Positions 23,461 through 35,298 of a stretch of 64,000 nucleotides of DNA are shown here, in pieces (the stretch's first letter is position 1; each line of letters starts with the position of its first letter). The stretch comes from Ectobius pallidus (Eukaryota > Arthropoda > Insecta > Blattodea > Ectobiidae). A program made the translations under genes and the position numbers. The DNA lies in the NCBI GenBank assembly GCA_964059195.1, contig CAXKWD010000007.1, positions 55,713,620 through 55,777,619 of the forward strand, in the 5' to 3' direction. The notes beneath the pieces are model-generated. The model did no database searches. It had not been told where the DNA came from and saw only the letters and a list, made by a program, of their open reading frames with translations.

Positions 23461-23847
23461 AAATCTACTAATATATATATATTTTTTTGTGTGTGACAAA
23501 AGGAGTATTTTTTGGGGGAAGGGGCAAATCCACCACAGCCCTATTAGGATTTATGATATTACCCCCTGGCTGGGCAGAAGTGTATCCTTAGGCAGAGTTT
23601 CTTTATACTTATATATGTAGTAGCCATGGGAGGAATAAATGGAACATTATAATAATGACTATTGACTAGTTGAACAGTATCTTGGTTTTTCACTTCTACA
23701 TCACCTTTCTTTTCCTGATGATAGTAGCAACCTTAATATAAGAAATTAGTATTGAAGTTCTCCTTTTTCTCCACAGTCTTCACTCTATTGCATAATGATC
23801 CTATAGGCCTACTGTTTTTTAATAACACAACTTGAGATTACCAATAG

Positions 23848-24457
23848 TATGAGGTTCATCCAGAAAGTAAGTTCAGATTGCCGATAAAGAAAACAAAAAC
23901 ATCAACAAGTAAGAAATATTTATTGCAATATTTACATAGACACACTGGCTACTTCTCTACATAGCCGCCACCGTTATTGAGGCATTTATAGAAGCCATGT
24001 ACCAACAGTTGTATGTCCTGTCATTAGTTCTCTGCTGCCCATGTCTGGAGTCATGAAATCACTGCTGTCTGTACCTCAGCTTTGCCATGGAAACATTTTC
24101 CCACCAGAGACCGCTTCATAAGATGGAAAAGATGGAAGTCACTTGGTGCAAGGTCGAGGCTACAGAGTGGATGATTGAAGATCTTTCATCCAAACTGAAG
24201 CAACTGATTTCTTGTGGTGTGGGCTGTGTGGAGTTGTGCATTGTTCAGCATGTCTCTTGTCTGTAGTTGGCGGGAGACTATCAGTGCAGCCATTTTCTCC
24301 TAGCGCTATGCAAAAATTACTGGCGTCACAAGATTGAGATTGGGCTGCAGCATTCACACATACCCCCTCTCTACACTGCTACGCATGCGCATGCACATCC
24401 AATTAGTCATGCCATCTCTGGATGCGATCGAAACTTACTTTCTGGATGAACCTCGTA
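23848..24457 (-). mobile_element. Mariner element, internally deleted
   Basis: TIRs tgaggttcatccagaaagta (23850) and the complement of cgaggttcatccagaaagta (ending 24455) are flanked by TA. The - strand carries transposase remnants: DLAPSDFHLFHLMKRSLVGK with the conserved Pro-Ser-Asp of the third catalytic region, and the C-terminal word NNGGGYVEK with stop near 23965. At about 606 bp it is half the usual 1.3 kb; the N-terminal half is missing. Confidence 0.85.
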
Positions 24458-25149
24458 GTATCCCTCCCCTCAGTCTTACTTCTTGCCTTCTTTCCTTTCA
24501 AATTTTAACAGCATGACATGGACCTGTATTAAAAGTATAATGCACTTAAAAGTATCATGCACCAAGACGTAAAATTACATAATAAATTCAGCAAAGATAT
24601 TCAAGTATAGCATATTTAGAAAAGAAGCAACTAATACTGTATTGAATCACAAATTCTACTCAGTAGCTGAAGCATTGTATATCTAAGGTGTAAATAGATA
24701 CAGTCAAACTTATTGTAATGTGGATCCGTACATATGTATCTAAAATTGATATAGTGAATAAACTTATTCTATTCTATTGGCATCTAATTAATGTGGTTAT
24801 TTATTGAGAAGGGGCATGAATAAGAACCATTCACAAAAATAAGGGCAAAATGATTGCAGTTATTATCGTATTCACTCCTGCACTGTTGGCACTTTCTAGC
24901 CATTTTTCTTAAACTGTGGATGAAGTCTGTAATATTTATTTAACTCACTTCTAAAATCATTGAGGAATTTCAGAGCTGAATGTATGTTTAAGTATAAGCA
25001 GTCATCAAGTGAAAACATTTCTAATTGGGCTCTTAAGTTTGAAGTAGATTAGGGAAATTTCAGTTGAATAGCTTGTGTGCATATTCAACATTCATAATAT
25101 GTGGATGAAGATTCTCTTATTTTACATAAGGCATTTCAGTCCACATTAA

Positions 25150-25395
25150 TCTTATGTTCGCTGCCATGGGTGAATTGATAGCGTGACTGCCAGCCACCGG
25201 GGCACCGATTCCCAGCAGAGTCGGGAATTTTACAGAGATGTAAAGTTTCCTTTCTGGGTCAGGACTGGGTGTTGTCCTCATTCCCATCCCACGAAAGGAC
25301 CTGGCCACCCTACGCGGATTCATGCGACCTAGTGTCCCTTGGTCGGGCCATGGACCTCCCCCCCCCCCCATGACTCAGTCTCAGGGGAGGACTGG
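25150..25395 (+). repeat. Probable tRNA-derived SINE
   Basis: gggtgaattgatagcgtgac resembles an A box and caccgattcccagcagagtc a B-box region of a tRNA-related head, followed by a GC-richer body ending in a poly-C run near 25361-25370. This composition is unlike the surrounding AT-rich DNA. No target duplication was found. Confidence 0.5.
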
Positions 25396-26036
25396 TCTCT
25401 GTGCCAAACACTTCTTCATCATTAATCATATTTCTCTACTTTTATATAATTTTTTTTAGGTGATGCACTTATATGTCAGTAGCAATGCATTTTGAAGATT
25501 GCTGTTTATCTGTAGTTTACATGATTCATAAAGCTCCACTCCTGTTTCGACACATCATCTTCCCAGCGACTTTTACAGTCTGATAAAATTCAATGAGCTT
25601 TAAATCATATAAATAAAACATACTTGTAGGTGTGGAAGAGTGGTATAAATGCATATAAATTCCTCCTGTGATATAAAAAATAGTTAGGTTCATGAACAGT
25701 TCAAGCAGGTTGCAAACCTGGTGACACTGTCTGACTGGTAAGTGTTCCAATAAATGTTGCTACTTGAACCTAATATTTCTTGCACTTTATACAATAAAAT
25801 AACATTAGTACACTTATCAAGGATGCTAACAGATTATCTATTGAAAGAAAACATTGCTATTGTAGCCATGTTTTGCTCTTTTAAATTGGTACTTTTGTCT
25901 GTTAAAACATTGCTGCAATTTGAAAGAAATCTCTCTGAATCTACATTACTACAAGGGGGGGGGGGGAAAGAGTCCCAATATGCTAAAGTGCCAAGCCTGA
26001 GATCAGAACTCTTTATGACTTCTCACCGAAGCCGAG

Positions 26037-26124
26037 ATTGGCAATATTCGTCTTTATATGCAGGTCGCACCCTAGTAGTTATTGGCAATGTTCATCTTTA
26101 TATGCAGGTCGCACCCTAGTAGTT
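26037..26124 (+). repeat. Tandem duplication, two 44-bp units
   Basis: Units starting attggcaatattcgtc (26037) and attggcaatgttcatc (26081) differ at only two positions I can see and end in caccctagtagtt. The second unit abuts the TA-flanked element at 26126. Confidence 0.9.
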
Positions 26125-27162
26125 ATATGAATGGATGGCTGGAAGAACGTGGTATGCCGCTTTTTGTAATTTTACAGGAAACACGTTTTTCCTAGGTGAT
26201 ACGGACACCAGCTGAGCTGCACTAAATTGGCTACATACCACGTTATTCCACTCAACGCTATTGGTAGTTTTTTTAATGTGGGAAGAGATATTTATCAACA
26301 AGGATCTTATTTTTTGTCAAGTTAGCAGACCAAAAACTCTTTTGATCCTCATAAGTGACACCAGTAAGGCATCACTCATGAGTCAACTAAGCCATGATTT
26401 AGTGGGGTAGATTGGCCAGTGGATACATTGCTGACTAGTAACATAATTCGTTAATCGGACTTCAGATGTGAGGTTCATATTATGACACAAAGTAATTTAT
26501 AGACCAAACTCATTTATTATTCACAACCTGAGACTAATTTCCAAGAACAATATGTTTACAAACCTCACATAACTTGTGGAAGAGGAGAGACACTCGCATA
26601 GAAGCAACAGAAAGACACTCATGCAGATGGCAGGTTTATATAAAAGTCCTGATTTTCTTGTTCGTCCATGAACTTAATCATATCCATCAGATCTGCTTTC
26701 TTTTCTTTGCTGATTGGAATCAACGCCTGGTACAAGACTGGTCGTTGATCAGAATCACGCAGCTCACAAGTAACTGGTGCAGATTTTGCAGGAATCTCTT
26801 TTCCCTGTCTATTCACATACAAAATCCTTATCTTTCCATTCTGCAATATTCAGAACCTTTTTCCGCTTATTTAAGCTCTCCTGGTCACTGGCAGTAACGT
26901 TCAAATGGTCCATGTTGCACAGCACAACGAAACTGCCTGAATGCTAAACACTGACTGATGTTAGGACCAGCGCTCGGCTACATTCCACGTTCTTCCACTG
27001 TGTCAGCGCCAGAACAATATGTTTCTGTCATCTACTGGTTCCTCTTATAACTACCAAGGAATGCCATGATGCACCACAAGCATCATACCTCACCGTTCCA
27101 CACAAAAACTGAATTTTAAGCAAATGTAACATACCTCGTTCTTCCAGCCATAGATTCATATA
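26124..27162. mobile_element. TIR element with TA flanks and unrecognised coding remnant
   Basis: Inverted termini tatgaatggatggctggaag (26126) and the complement of tatgaatctatggctggaag (ending 27160) are flanked by TA. The - strand has a coding remnant starting MDHLNVTASDQESLNKR (26912), broken near 26810, then GKEIPAKSAPVTCELRDSDQ and MDMIKFMDEQENQDFYINLP (to 26619). It may be the N-terminal part of a transposase-like protein; I do not recognise the family. TA flanks suggest a Tc1/mariner-type mechanism, but that is inference. Confidence 0.6.
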
Positions 27163-27171
27163 CAACATCCG

Positions 27172-27478
27172 TTGACATCTCTGCAGACTTCCTTGGAGAA
27201 ATGAGTGTAGAGTTAGGGATGAGAGAGCTTATATATTATTTTGAGTGAAAAATGAAATTTTGTGATTAGTGGGAAGAGGTTGGAGTATATCGCCCAATCA
27301 GAATGAAAGATTTTTATTGGTTGTAAAAACATTGCGAAGATCTTTCATTCTTATTGACAATATACTCCAACCTCTCCCCACCAATCACAAAATTTCATTT
27401 TTTACTCAAAATCATATATAAACTCTCTCATCCCTAACTTCACACTCATTTCCCTGAGGAAGGCCGCAGAGATGTCAG
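27172..27478. mobile_element. Foldback MITE
   Basis: Arms of about 144 bp: 27172-27315 pairs with 27335-27478 (gttagggatgagagag against ctctctcatccctaac; ttggagtatat against atatactccaa), leaving a spacer of about 20 bp. It could extrude as a hairpin. The short frame within the right arm is not a gene. Confidence 0.8.
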
Positions 27479-28714
27479 CGACTGAAAGCTTGGATGTTGT
27501 ATATCCCTTTACTTGGCTTATAGCCCACAAAACCTTATTAATAATCAGCGCCGAGAAAGCCTCAAGTCTGAAGGAACTAGTGGTTGAGAGCATGGAGAAA
27601 AGTTCAGTGGAACAATTCATGGTCGCTTACTTTATTTTCTGGTATATAGGATGCTCCGTTTTATAATATTTATGGAAAAAACACTTTTTTCATAACCAAG
27701 TTCTAACCACTCATGGACGCTGATCTACCTGCTTGGATGTTAGGCTTTTGGTATAGCTAATTCTTGCATACAGCATACTTCCAGTAAATACACAAGCACA
27801 TTATAATAGTAGGTAGGTCTACATTGTCTTGCAATGTTGATGAAATATAATTTCTTGTTAACACAGCCTGAATTTAAAGAGGAAAAGCTCCAAGTGTTTT
27901 CAGGTAGGCTGCTGAGAGTTGACAATTATTTTTTTCCTGCACTTTTCACTATAACCAAAAAATCTTAAAGCACCAGTTTGACACTGATTATTTTATTTTG
28001 TTTTCCTTTTAATTCGATTAATTTTTTTGTTTGGGAAACAAATGAGCTTTAATGTTTAATAATGCAGGTTACTGTTAAGTGGGAGATGGGCTGATGAGCC
28101 AGCATGACTGGCAGAAGTGCTCTGCAGAGCCCTCTCACAGTGTCAAATGGACTTACTTGGACATGAACAAGGTGCACTCCCTGCTCATGCTATTGTGCAG
28201 TATTTCTATGAAAGACAATACGTAAAAATAGTGTTTTGTCCAAATGTTGTCTAAATTTGCGTTATTTGCATATGTAAAAATTTGTTTTATCGCAAATGCA
28301 AATTTTACATGTCCCTATCAATATGTACAGAATAGTGTGGAATAAAATAGATTATTTTGAATATCAAATTGTAAAGCGTAGTGTAGCATAGACCTACATG
28401 AAGCCTAACCATCTAATTATTTAAAAGTTAACATATCTATACCATATTGTTGAACAACATAAAAGACCTCATTCTATACCATATTATGGAATGGAGGGAG
28501 TAAAAGCATTCATCAAGTAAAACTCAGTTTTTTTTCTTAATCAACTAGGAAAATTTTAATGGAATGCCTGATATTTATGAATGACGAATAAATCAATAGC
28601 TTCATATTTTAAAGTAAAGAATTAATCTATTAAGCTTATATCTCTACCATATCCAATTTTTGGGGTGACATATATAAGTTAATATCAGTGAAAAGGTATA
28701 GGAACAGTTCAATT

Positions 28715-30075
28715 CCTGAATCTTCTATCTGCTATTCGACTTATTCCACATTCAGACAGTTTATCAGTTCCTACTCCACCCCAAAATTATGAGTTGGAAG
28801 TAGAAAACGAAGGCAGTGTGGAAGAAGAAGAACTCAACAAGCCTTCAGCATCACTTGACCCTGATTTTGAAGTAAAGATGATCAACCGCACAGATTGAGC
28901 CAATTGGAGTTGAGTGATCTCACTCGAGACATTGACTTGCCACAGGAGAATGCAGAACTTCTAGGGTCAAGGTTACAGCAATGGAATCTTCTTCAATGTG
29001 ATGTCAGGGTCTTCAAATACAAACAACATCAACAGAATCTGCTTCTTCTTCTTTTTTTAAAGAAGAAAAACAATCTTGTTTTTTGCTGTGGCGTTAATGG
29101 TTTGATGAAAAGTTTGAATTTGAAGCATGATCCCACTGAATGGCGGCTATTCATAGACTCCTTCAAGCTTAGTTTGAAAGCTGTATTGCTTCACAATGGC
29201 AACCGTCTTCCTTTTATTCCTGTGGTCATGCAGTTCATATGAAGGAGACTTATGCAAACATGAAATTCCTTCTCGACTCAATGAAATATGGTGAACATAA
29301 GATGAAAATCTTTGGCGATCTAAAAGTCATTGAGCTGTACTCCTAGGAATGCAATTAGGGTACACTAAATACTGTTGCTTTTTATGTATGTGGGACAGTA
29401 GGGATAGGAAATTGCATTATATTCAAGCAGATTGGCCTGCAAGAAATCTTAACTCTAGTGAGAAAAATGTTATCGCTGAGCCTGTTGTGGATCCAAAAGA
29501 TGTTCTTCTTCCACATCTACATATCAAGCTGGGTTTGATGAAGAATTTTGTTCAAAGGCATGAACCAAGAAGGCCAAGCTTTTAAATATTTGAGAGAGAA
29601 ATTTTCTGGACTAAGTGAAGGAAGGCATCTTTGTTGGGCCACAAATACGTCAACTTGTAAAGGATCCTGCATTTGACCTACTTTTGGAAGGGGAAGAAAA
29701 GGAAGCTTGAGAAGCTCTCAAGGGAGTTATGCATGGATTTTTAGGGAATAAGAGAGATGATAACTACACTCCGTTTGTGACAGTACTTCTACAAAAATAC
29801 CATCAACTCGGATGCAACATGTCCCTAAAAATTAATTTTCTCCGCTCCCATCTCAACTTTTTCCCACCTAGTTGTGGAGCAGTCAGTGACGACCAGGGAG
29901 AAAGGTTCCATCAGGATATTTCTGTGATGGAAGGAGATATCAGGGCCACATGAATAAATAAATGATTGCGGATTACTGCTGGTTTATGTGTAGGGAAGCT
30001 CCAGAACTCACAAGAGAAAAGCCAAAAGACAGCGATCTCATGAAGCCACCAATTGATTCTCTGTCGACCTGGTAG
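28715..30075 (+). pseudogene. Relic of an unnamed arthropod transposase-like family, copy A
   Basis: Broken + strand frames spell, in order, YELEVENEGSVEEEELNKP (28791), SQLELSDLTRDIDLPQENAE (28898), LGSRLQQWNLLQCDV, LFIDSFKLSLKAVLLHNGN (29148), QLGYTKYCCFLCMWDSRDRK (29352), VDPKDVLLPHLHIKLGLMKN (29490), YHQLGCNMSLKINF (29800), DDQGERFHQDISVME (29889) and IADYCWFMCREAPE (29963). At least four stops or shifts break it. Acidic residues in the IDSF, CMWDSRD and DPKDV words suggest an RNase H-like transposase, but I do not know an established name. The Cys-rich N-terminus seen in copy B is missing. Host exons show no link to it. Confidence 0.65.
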
Positions 30076-30699
30076 ATTTTCTTTAATCAATTTAGTTTGT
30101 TAACTGTCATTAATAAAAGAACGATCACACTTTTAATGTTGTTAGCACATTATTTAATTAATATTTATAAATGTTAAATTTACTGTTTTTTCTTAATCCT
30201 TTAAAATTAAAAACTTTCACCTATTGTTTATCTCAGAAACTAGAGCTAATAAAACATTTTCTTTGTCATATTCGTTTTTCTCAACCCAAAATTAGTAGGA
30301 ATTGACTCATGAAGTGAAGGAAACACTTAAAATTTGTTTTTTGTTGAGCAGTGATCAGTAACACTACAATCACTAGGGCCCAGGTCGCCAGGTTTGATTG
30401 ATCTTCTCTTACTGTTCTTTTGGTTCCTGCTCTCCTTTTTGACCCAAAGGAGTCTATCCTCATTCTGTATATTTCAATTTCGTTGGTCATGTCCCTTGTG
30501 TCGTTTTTTCTTATATCCACTCAGCACCTCCTCCACACATCTGCACATTACCACTGCTTGCTTAGAACTGTGAAGTTGGTTATATGATGATCTAATGAAG
30601 GGACTGTACTCCAACTGAGGGCTGTGATGCCAGTGTGCCTGAATTTTGTCCATAGAGTTCTTTTATATGCCCGTAAATCTACAGACATGGGCCTGTCAC

Positions 30700-30725
30700 A
30701 TACATACATCATCATCATCATCATC

Positions 30726-30770
<45 letters not shown>

Positions 30771-30772
30771 GG
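30700..30772 (+). repeat. (ATC)n/(ATT)n microsatellite
   Basis: catcatcatcatcatcg followed by a long att run. It abuts the 3' end of the - strand LINE and is probably that element's tail. Confidence 0.95.
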
Positions 30773-30773
30773 C

Positions 30774-32555
30774 TCGACAACCCATCACTGGGTCTTGGCC
30801 TCCCCAAGAAAGGTTCTCCATCTGTCACGGTCAAGTGCAGCCATCTTCCAATTCCTCATTCCATAACTTCTAGCATCACCATTCACCTCATCTATCCACT
30901 GCGTTCTTGGTCTCCCTTCTTCCTTCCTACCCTCCGATTGTATTACGAGTGTCCTCTTCGGTATTTCAACTTCCTCTTTTCTGATTACATGTCCTGCCCA
31001 TCTTAATCTCTTAAGTTTTACATACTTACTAGTTTCAGTATCCATAAAGATTGCATTTAGTTCATGGTTGTACCGTCTTTTCCATACCCCGTTGTCACAC
31101 ACTGCACCATATATTCTTCTCAATATTTTCCTTTCAAAACATTGGATAATATTCTCGTTGGTTTGGCCCAGGTTTCACTGGCGTATAATAACACTGGACT
31201 TATGAGTGTCTTATATAGTAGGACTCTCACAGATCTTGTTAATATATTGCTTCCCATGTTTCCGGAGCCCAAAATGACATCTGTTTGCCATGTTGATTCT
31301 CTGTTGTATTTCTTGTGTATCGTCATTATTCATCTGAACTATGGATTCCAGATATTTAAATTGGTGCATTCTTTCAAATGTATAGTTCCCTATATGTACT
31401 TCTAGTCTTCCTGGATACCTTTAATCTGACGTCATACAGGGTGCGGCAAAAAATCCTCTCTATTTTAAATTTAAAATAAAAAACAGATGGATCAAAATAA
31501 AGAAACTGTATTAATATTAATGATATCTACACAGTGGGAATTTAGGGTTTTCAGTATATTACATTAGTTCACCTCACTGCTAAGTGTAAATAGACCTTAA
31601 TCTTGTATCCGTGCTCTTATAGCAAGGTTCACCATATCATTAGGCACTAGGCTATATCCACGCCGTAACATTCGCACAAGATGCGAGTGGCAGTCAACTT
31701 GTGTTGCCATAACGACAGAAAAAAAAAACAAGTGATAAACAGTAAACAAAAATTGAATAGGATATTGAAATCGCGGAATTGACATTCAGTACAGTATCCA
31801 ACCATGCCGTCGACGGGAGAAGAATGTGCTTAAGCAGTGGAATCATTTCTGGTAAATGGGTATTCCCTTGTCGCTGCCCAGCGTGCTTTCCGGATTCGTT
31901 TCCAAATTCCCGCCGTGGTGCAGTTCCAGATTGGAATAGCATTAGCTTATGGGCGTCAAACTTTAGAGCAAGTGGTAAAATGATTAAAAAGGGAAGGGGA
32001 AGGCCATGCAGCGTTCAAACTCCAGAAAGCATTAAACTTCCCACTGTGTAGAATCATTCATGTTAATACAGCTTCTTTATTTTGGTCCATCTGTTTTTTA
32101 TTTGAACTTTAAAATAGGGAGGATGTTTTGCCGCACCCTATATATTTGGTTTTCTTTTTGTTTATTACTAGTCCTATTTTCCTTGTATTACTTTCTAAGG
32201 CCAAAAATGCTTCTGACATTGCCGAGAAGGATCTTCCAATTATGTCTATATCATCGGCATAACCAAGCAGTTGGACGGATTTGTTGAATATGGTGTGCTC
32301 CCGCTATACTCCACCATCTCTTACCACTTTCTCCAATGCCACATTAAAAAGAAGGCATGATAGGGCATCTCCTTGATGCAATCCAGTATTACATTGGAAT
32401 TCATGACTCATGTCAGTCTGGATTTTGACTTTGCAATTCGACCCTTCCAAGGTCATTCATATTAAGTGAATTAGTTTAAGTGGGACATCAAGTTCCAGCA
32501 TTGCTATATAAAGCTGCTCCCTATTTATTCTGTCATATGCAGCCTTGCTGTCACA
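30774..32555 (-). mobile_element. RTE-like LINE, decayed and interrupted by a mariner-type insertion
   Basis: The - strand from 32555 down has a degenerate motif A region, then GLHQGDALSCLLFNVALEKV and LLGYADDIDIIG (motif C YADD, near 32260), NKKKTKYM (32150), MHQFKYLESIVQMNNDD (31365), a fingers/thumb region with ASETWAKPT (31180), RRIYGAVCDNGVWKRRYN (31120) and LKRLRWAGHVIRKEEVEIPK, GRPRTQWIDEV, NWKMAALDRDRWR (to 30785). Several stops and shifts show it is dead. 5'-truncated in the RT palm; the 3' end meets the microsatellite. RTE-like is by overall resemblance. Confidence 0.8.
31435..32142. mobile_element. Mariner-type deletion derivative inside the LINE
   Basis: TIRs of about 100 bp: 31437-31540 (cagggtgcggcaaaaaatcc) pairs with 32038-32140 (ends ttttgccgcaccct). 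TA flanks both sides. Inside on +, 31840-32040 encodes a broken helix-turn-helix N-terminus: AAQRAFRIRFQIP in one frame, then RRGAVPDWNSISLWASNFR and KGRGRPCSVQTPESIK in another, like the N-terminal domain of mariner-family transposases. The catalytic part is absent. The LINE reading continues across the insertion once it is removed. Confidence 0.85.
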
Positions 32556-32782
32556 TCTGTGCACATATAAATGCTGGGCTGGGATCAATTGAGCACATAA
32601 TACCACTGCTATACCCACTTCTTACCCAGGCTGACTAGTTTCCATTGTAATAACTGGAGGAAGGTAATCTGTGAATAAAAAACTAGTTAAGCCGTATTGT
32701 AGTCATTGTTATTTTTTTAAAATAGCACCCTTCAGGCAGGTGAATTTTTCTGTACTTTTACACAACCTCTTCCCTATAATGT

Positions 32783-32825
32783 ACAGTCGGTAAAATAAAA
32801 AACGTCGGGACTCGTATGCTGTTAA
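32783..32825 (+). repeat. Mariner-like terminus shared with 50343-50390
   Basis: tacagtcggtaaaataaaaa continues into acgtcggga here and is found inverted at 50343-50390 in a slightly different form. Each copy is preceded by TA. A partner end was not identified for either. Confidence 0.4.
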
Positions 32826-33464
32826 AATTAAAGTTTTGACGCATTAGTTCACAAGTTTCCTATAAAAAACACAAAATACAGGTCATTTTCGGAACATATG
32901 AGGCCATGCGGCAGGAGGGAAAATATGAACAAGGAGGGAAAAAATGAAAATCGCGGAAAGCGCAACACACGATATTCAACTTAATGCATTGTCATAATTC
33001 ATTTTGCTTTGTGTCATCGCCACATACAAATGCTAACGTGAGAGAAAGTGTAGTTAGGGCTGTAATTGATCACTGCATTTTTCGGTCTCTGAAGCAGCGA
33101 GAAGGTTCCAAAAGAATGACAATCTCAATAGGGGAGTTTTTTTTTTACTTCGTTACTAAAAAATGAACTTTTTTTGCTATCCCATCATCTGGAAAGTAGT
33201 TCTGATGCATTCGATTGCATAAGCTAAAAATAAAGAAATACCACAAAGAACATACTGAACAGCGATGTGGAATGTGTTTTTTAAGTGCACATACCTGAAA
33301 ATTGAATAATATAATTCACTAATTGCTTAGTCAAGGGACAAATAATTGAGATTCCACTGTATGTTCGACACTGTATGTCCTAGTTGGACATCCTACTGTA
33401 ATAAGAAATGTTGTTTCCTGTTTGAATATTGATCTGATTGTTTCATATTCTATTTCCATTTCAG

Positions 33465-33712
33465 AACTGGTCATGCCACAACCACAATTAACACAAGTGG
33501 TGGGTACAGTTCAAGTCAAGACTATGCATATTATGATCCATCCTACTGGCAGAACTATTCTGCATGGCAGGGCTATTATGATGCCACTGCAGATCCATCT
33601 GCAGCTTCTGTTCACATGACACAAGCTACAGCAGATTACACTCAAGGCTCACATATAGTACAGCAGATTGTGGATGAGACAGCAACATCAGAAGATGATT
33701 TGGAACTAGTTG
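33465..33712 (+). CDS. TRNAU1AP: SECp43/TRNAU1AP exon: Tyr/Gln-rich region
   Basis: Acceptor ttccatttcag, donor gtatgt; completes the split Thr codon of the previous exon and ends in phase 1. It encodes a low-complexity stretch with SSSQDYAYYDPSYWQNY and AWQGYYDAT, then an acidic segment TSEDDLELV. A Tyr-rich spacer after RRM2 is characteristic of SECp43, where it lies between the RRMs and the conserved C-terminus. No domain beyond this. Frame stays open for all 82 codons. Confidence 0.9.
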
Positions 33713-33765
33713 GTATGTATTTATAGCTTTATTTAATTCACCTAACATCACTTTCTTAATATGGC

Positions 33766-34059
33766 TTCAGAGCTAGCTCCCTGAAGGGAGTAGGTCTACC
33801 CTTTGACCACTGTGTCATCAACCATAGGCAGATAGGATTGGGGGCATGTGGCCAGCATGCCAACATCCATGGCCGTTAATTATGGTTTCCATGATTGGAG
33901 CCACTAATTCTTAATCAAGTAGCTCCTCAGTTTGTGCATCCTGTTCCAGAACTCCCTACCTCAGAAAAATCCGAGGTACCGGGGAACAAACCTGGACCTG
34001 TGGATCATAGCCAGCGATGCTAACCATGATACCAGGCAGGTGGTCATTCAAAGCTAGTT
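33766..34059 (-). mobile_element. SINE, full copy with imperfect 13-bp TSD
   Basis: On the - strand the element starts at 34046 with gaccacctgcctggtatcat, continues with a tRNA-like head and the ctcggatttttctgaggtag block, then the body with tggccacatgcccccaatcc, ending at 33779. The same modules make up the split SINE at 1954-2965. Flanks ttcagagctagct (33766-33778) and ttcaaagctagtt (34047-34059) agree at 11 of 13 positions, an eroded target duplication. Confidence 0.78.
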
Positions 34060-34314
34060 AGCTGAGATAATAATTATACAGGCAGTTTAAAATTTACACT
34101 AAATTTCACTTACAGAATAGTTTTCCTGAACATGTTGTGGAACTCAATTCCATTTGAAGTACTTGAAGTAGAAGTGTTGAAAATGGAAGCAGTGGTTTCC
34201 GAAACATGCTCAAGAAAACTATACTATAAGTAAAGTTTAGTGTTCATTTTCAGTTCCCTGTATTGTTCCATAGTACCCATAGCCCATTTTCAGAACTTAC
34301 TGAATGGTATGCAT

Positions 34315-35298
34315 AAAATCATAGTCAATGCTTTTACTTCACCTACAGGAAAAGCATAAACTGCATATCATATGCATAAATAAATAAATAAATAAATAAA
34401 CAAACAAACATGATTCTTCTGCTACTAAGTGAATGTTGGCATACTGTAGGTTTTACTAAATTCTGATAATCTATTTTGTGCTCTTCGGGCATTTCTGTTA
34501 CTATTTGTGACTGTCCGTATGCTGAGCATTGTTGCAGCCATGTGATTATAACGAGAAAGCATTAACGTATTATTTTTTCATCTGGTTTCTAAATCCCCCA
34601 TCACAAAGCCTGCCTCAGACATGCCTTCACTAGCTAAGCAAAAGGTTTCTCGTGAGTAAAAACAGCTGCATTTATGAATATCCAAAAAAGGAAAGTCTAC
34701 AAACAGTTGTTCATGGAAAGAAATTTTATTCATACAAGGGCTTTTTTTGTAATTTTTTCCATTACAAAAGCGACTACCCTTGAAACAATGCTCTGATCAA
34801 CCTCTATTTCTTCATCTATTCCATTCTGAAATCCTGGGTCTGCCACATATCTTAAAAAAAATCCTCAAATTTTGTTTGGAGGTTAGGGCTGCTCCTCATC
34901 TTTCACCGCTAAAATTATAAAATAATCACTCAAGCATTCAACATTTTCTTCCTCAAATCTATAAAGTTTCTTATAAATAATAACTGATAGCGCTCTTCTC
35001 TTCTTTTTCTCTCTTTGTAAAAACTAAGCCGTGCAAATTACCCCCAGCCATTCACTAAGCAATCAAAGCCACGAACGATGCATGCTACAATTTTTTGTAG
35101 TAAAACCTGCAAAGCAGAGTTTTATACTACACTTTATGCGTACATTTCGCAGCTTGTTCTGAAGCATGAAGGAAAATTTAATCATGGCCTACACTATAAA
35201 TTTTTTGCTTAGGGGAAAAGCTTTTGCTAAGATTTTTAATCTTAGTATTGCCTTAGAAAAATGTAATAAAAGTATCTGCTACCATTTTATGCATACCA
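34315..35298. mobile_element. MITE with atgcataaa termini, copy 2
   Basis: Inverted termini tggtatgcataaaatcatag (left) and the complement of tggtatgcataaaatggtag (right). About the first 340 bp match, inverted, 50391-50718 (for example ttagctaatgaaggcat against atgccttcactagctaa). A short (AAAT)n run lies at 34377-34402. Non-coding. Confidence 0.6.

Larger units (their letters stand above)
20033..33464 (+). other. SECp43 intron of 13.4 kb
   Basis: From donor gtaagt to acceptor ttccatttcag. Holds a LINE with a complete reverse transcriptase, an R2-type relic, a mariner, a SINE, a TA-flanked element, a foldback MITE, a transposase-like relic and an RTE-like LINE. Stretches without recognised content: 20033-20332, 22263-22829, 23461-23849, 24458-25150, 25400-26030, 27480-28714, 30076-30699, 32556-32780 and 32870-33464. 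Confidence 0.85.

Noticed and set aside
30624..30873. Two + strand frames with Ile or Leu/Ser runs
   Set aside because: Products of the ATC/ATT microsatellite and antisense LINE.
31064..31405. 113-residue + strand frame
   Set aside because: Antisense to the RTE-like LINE.
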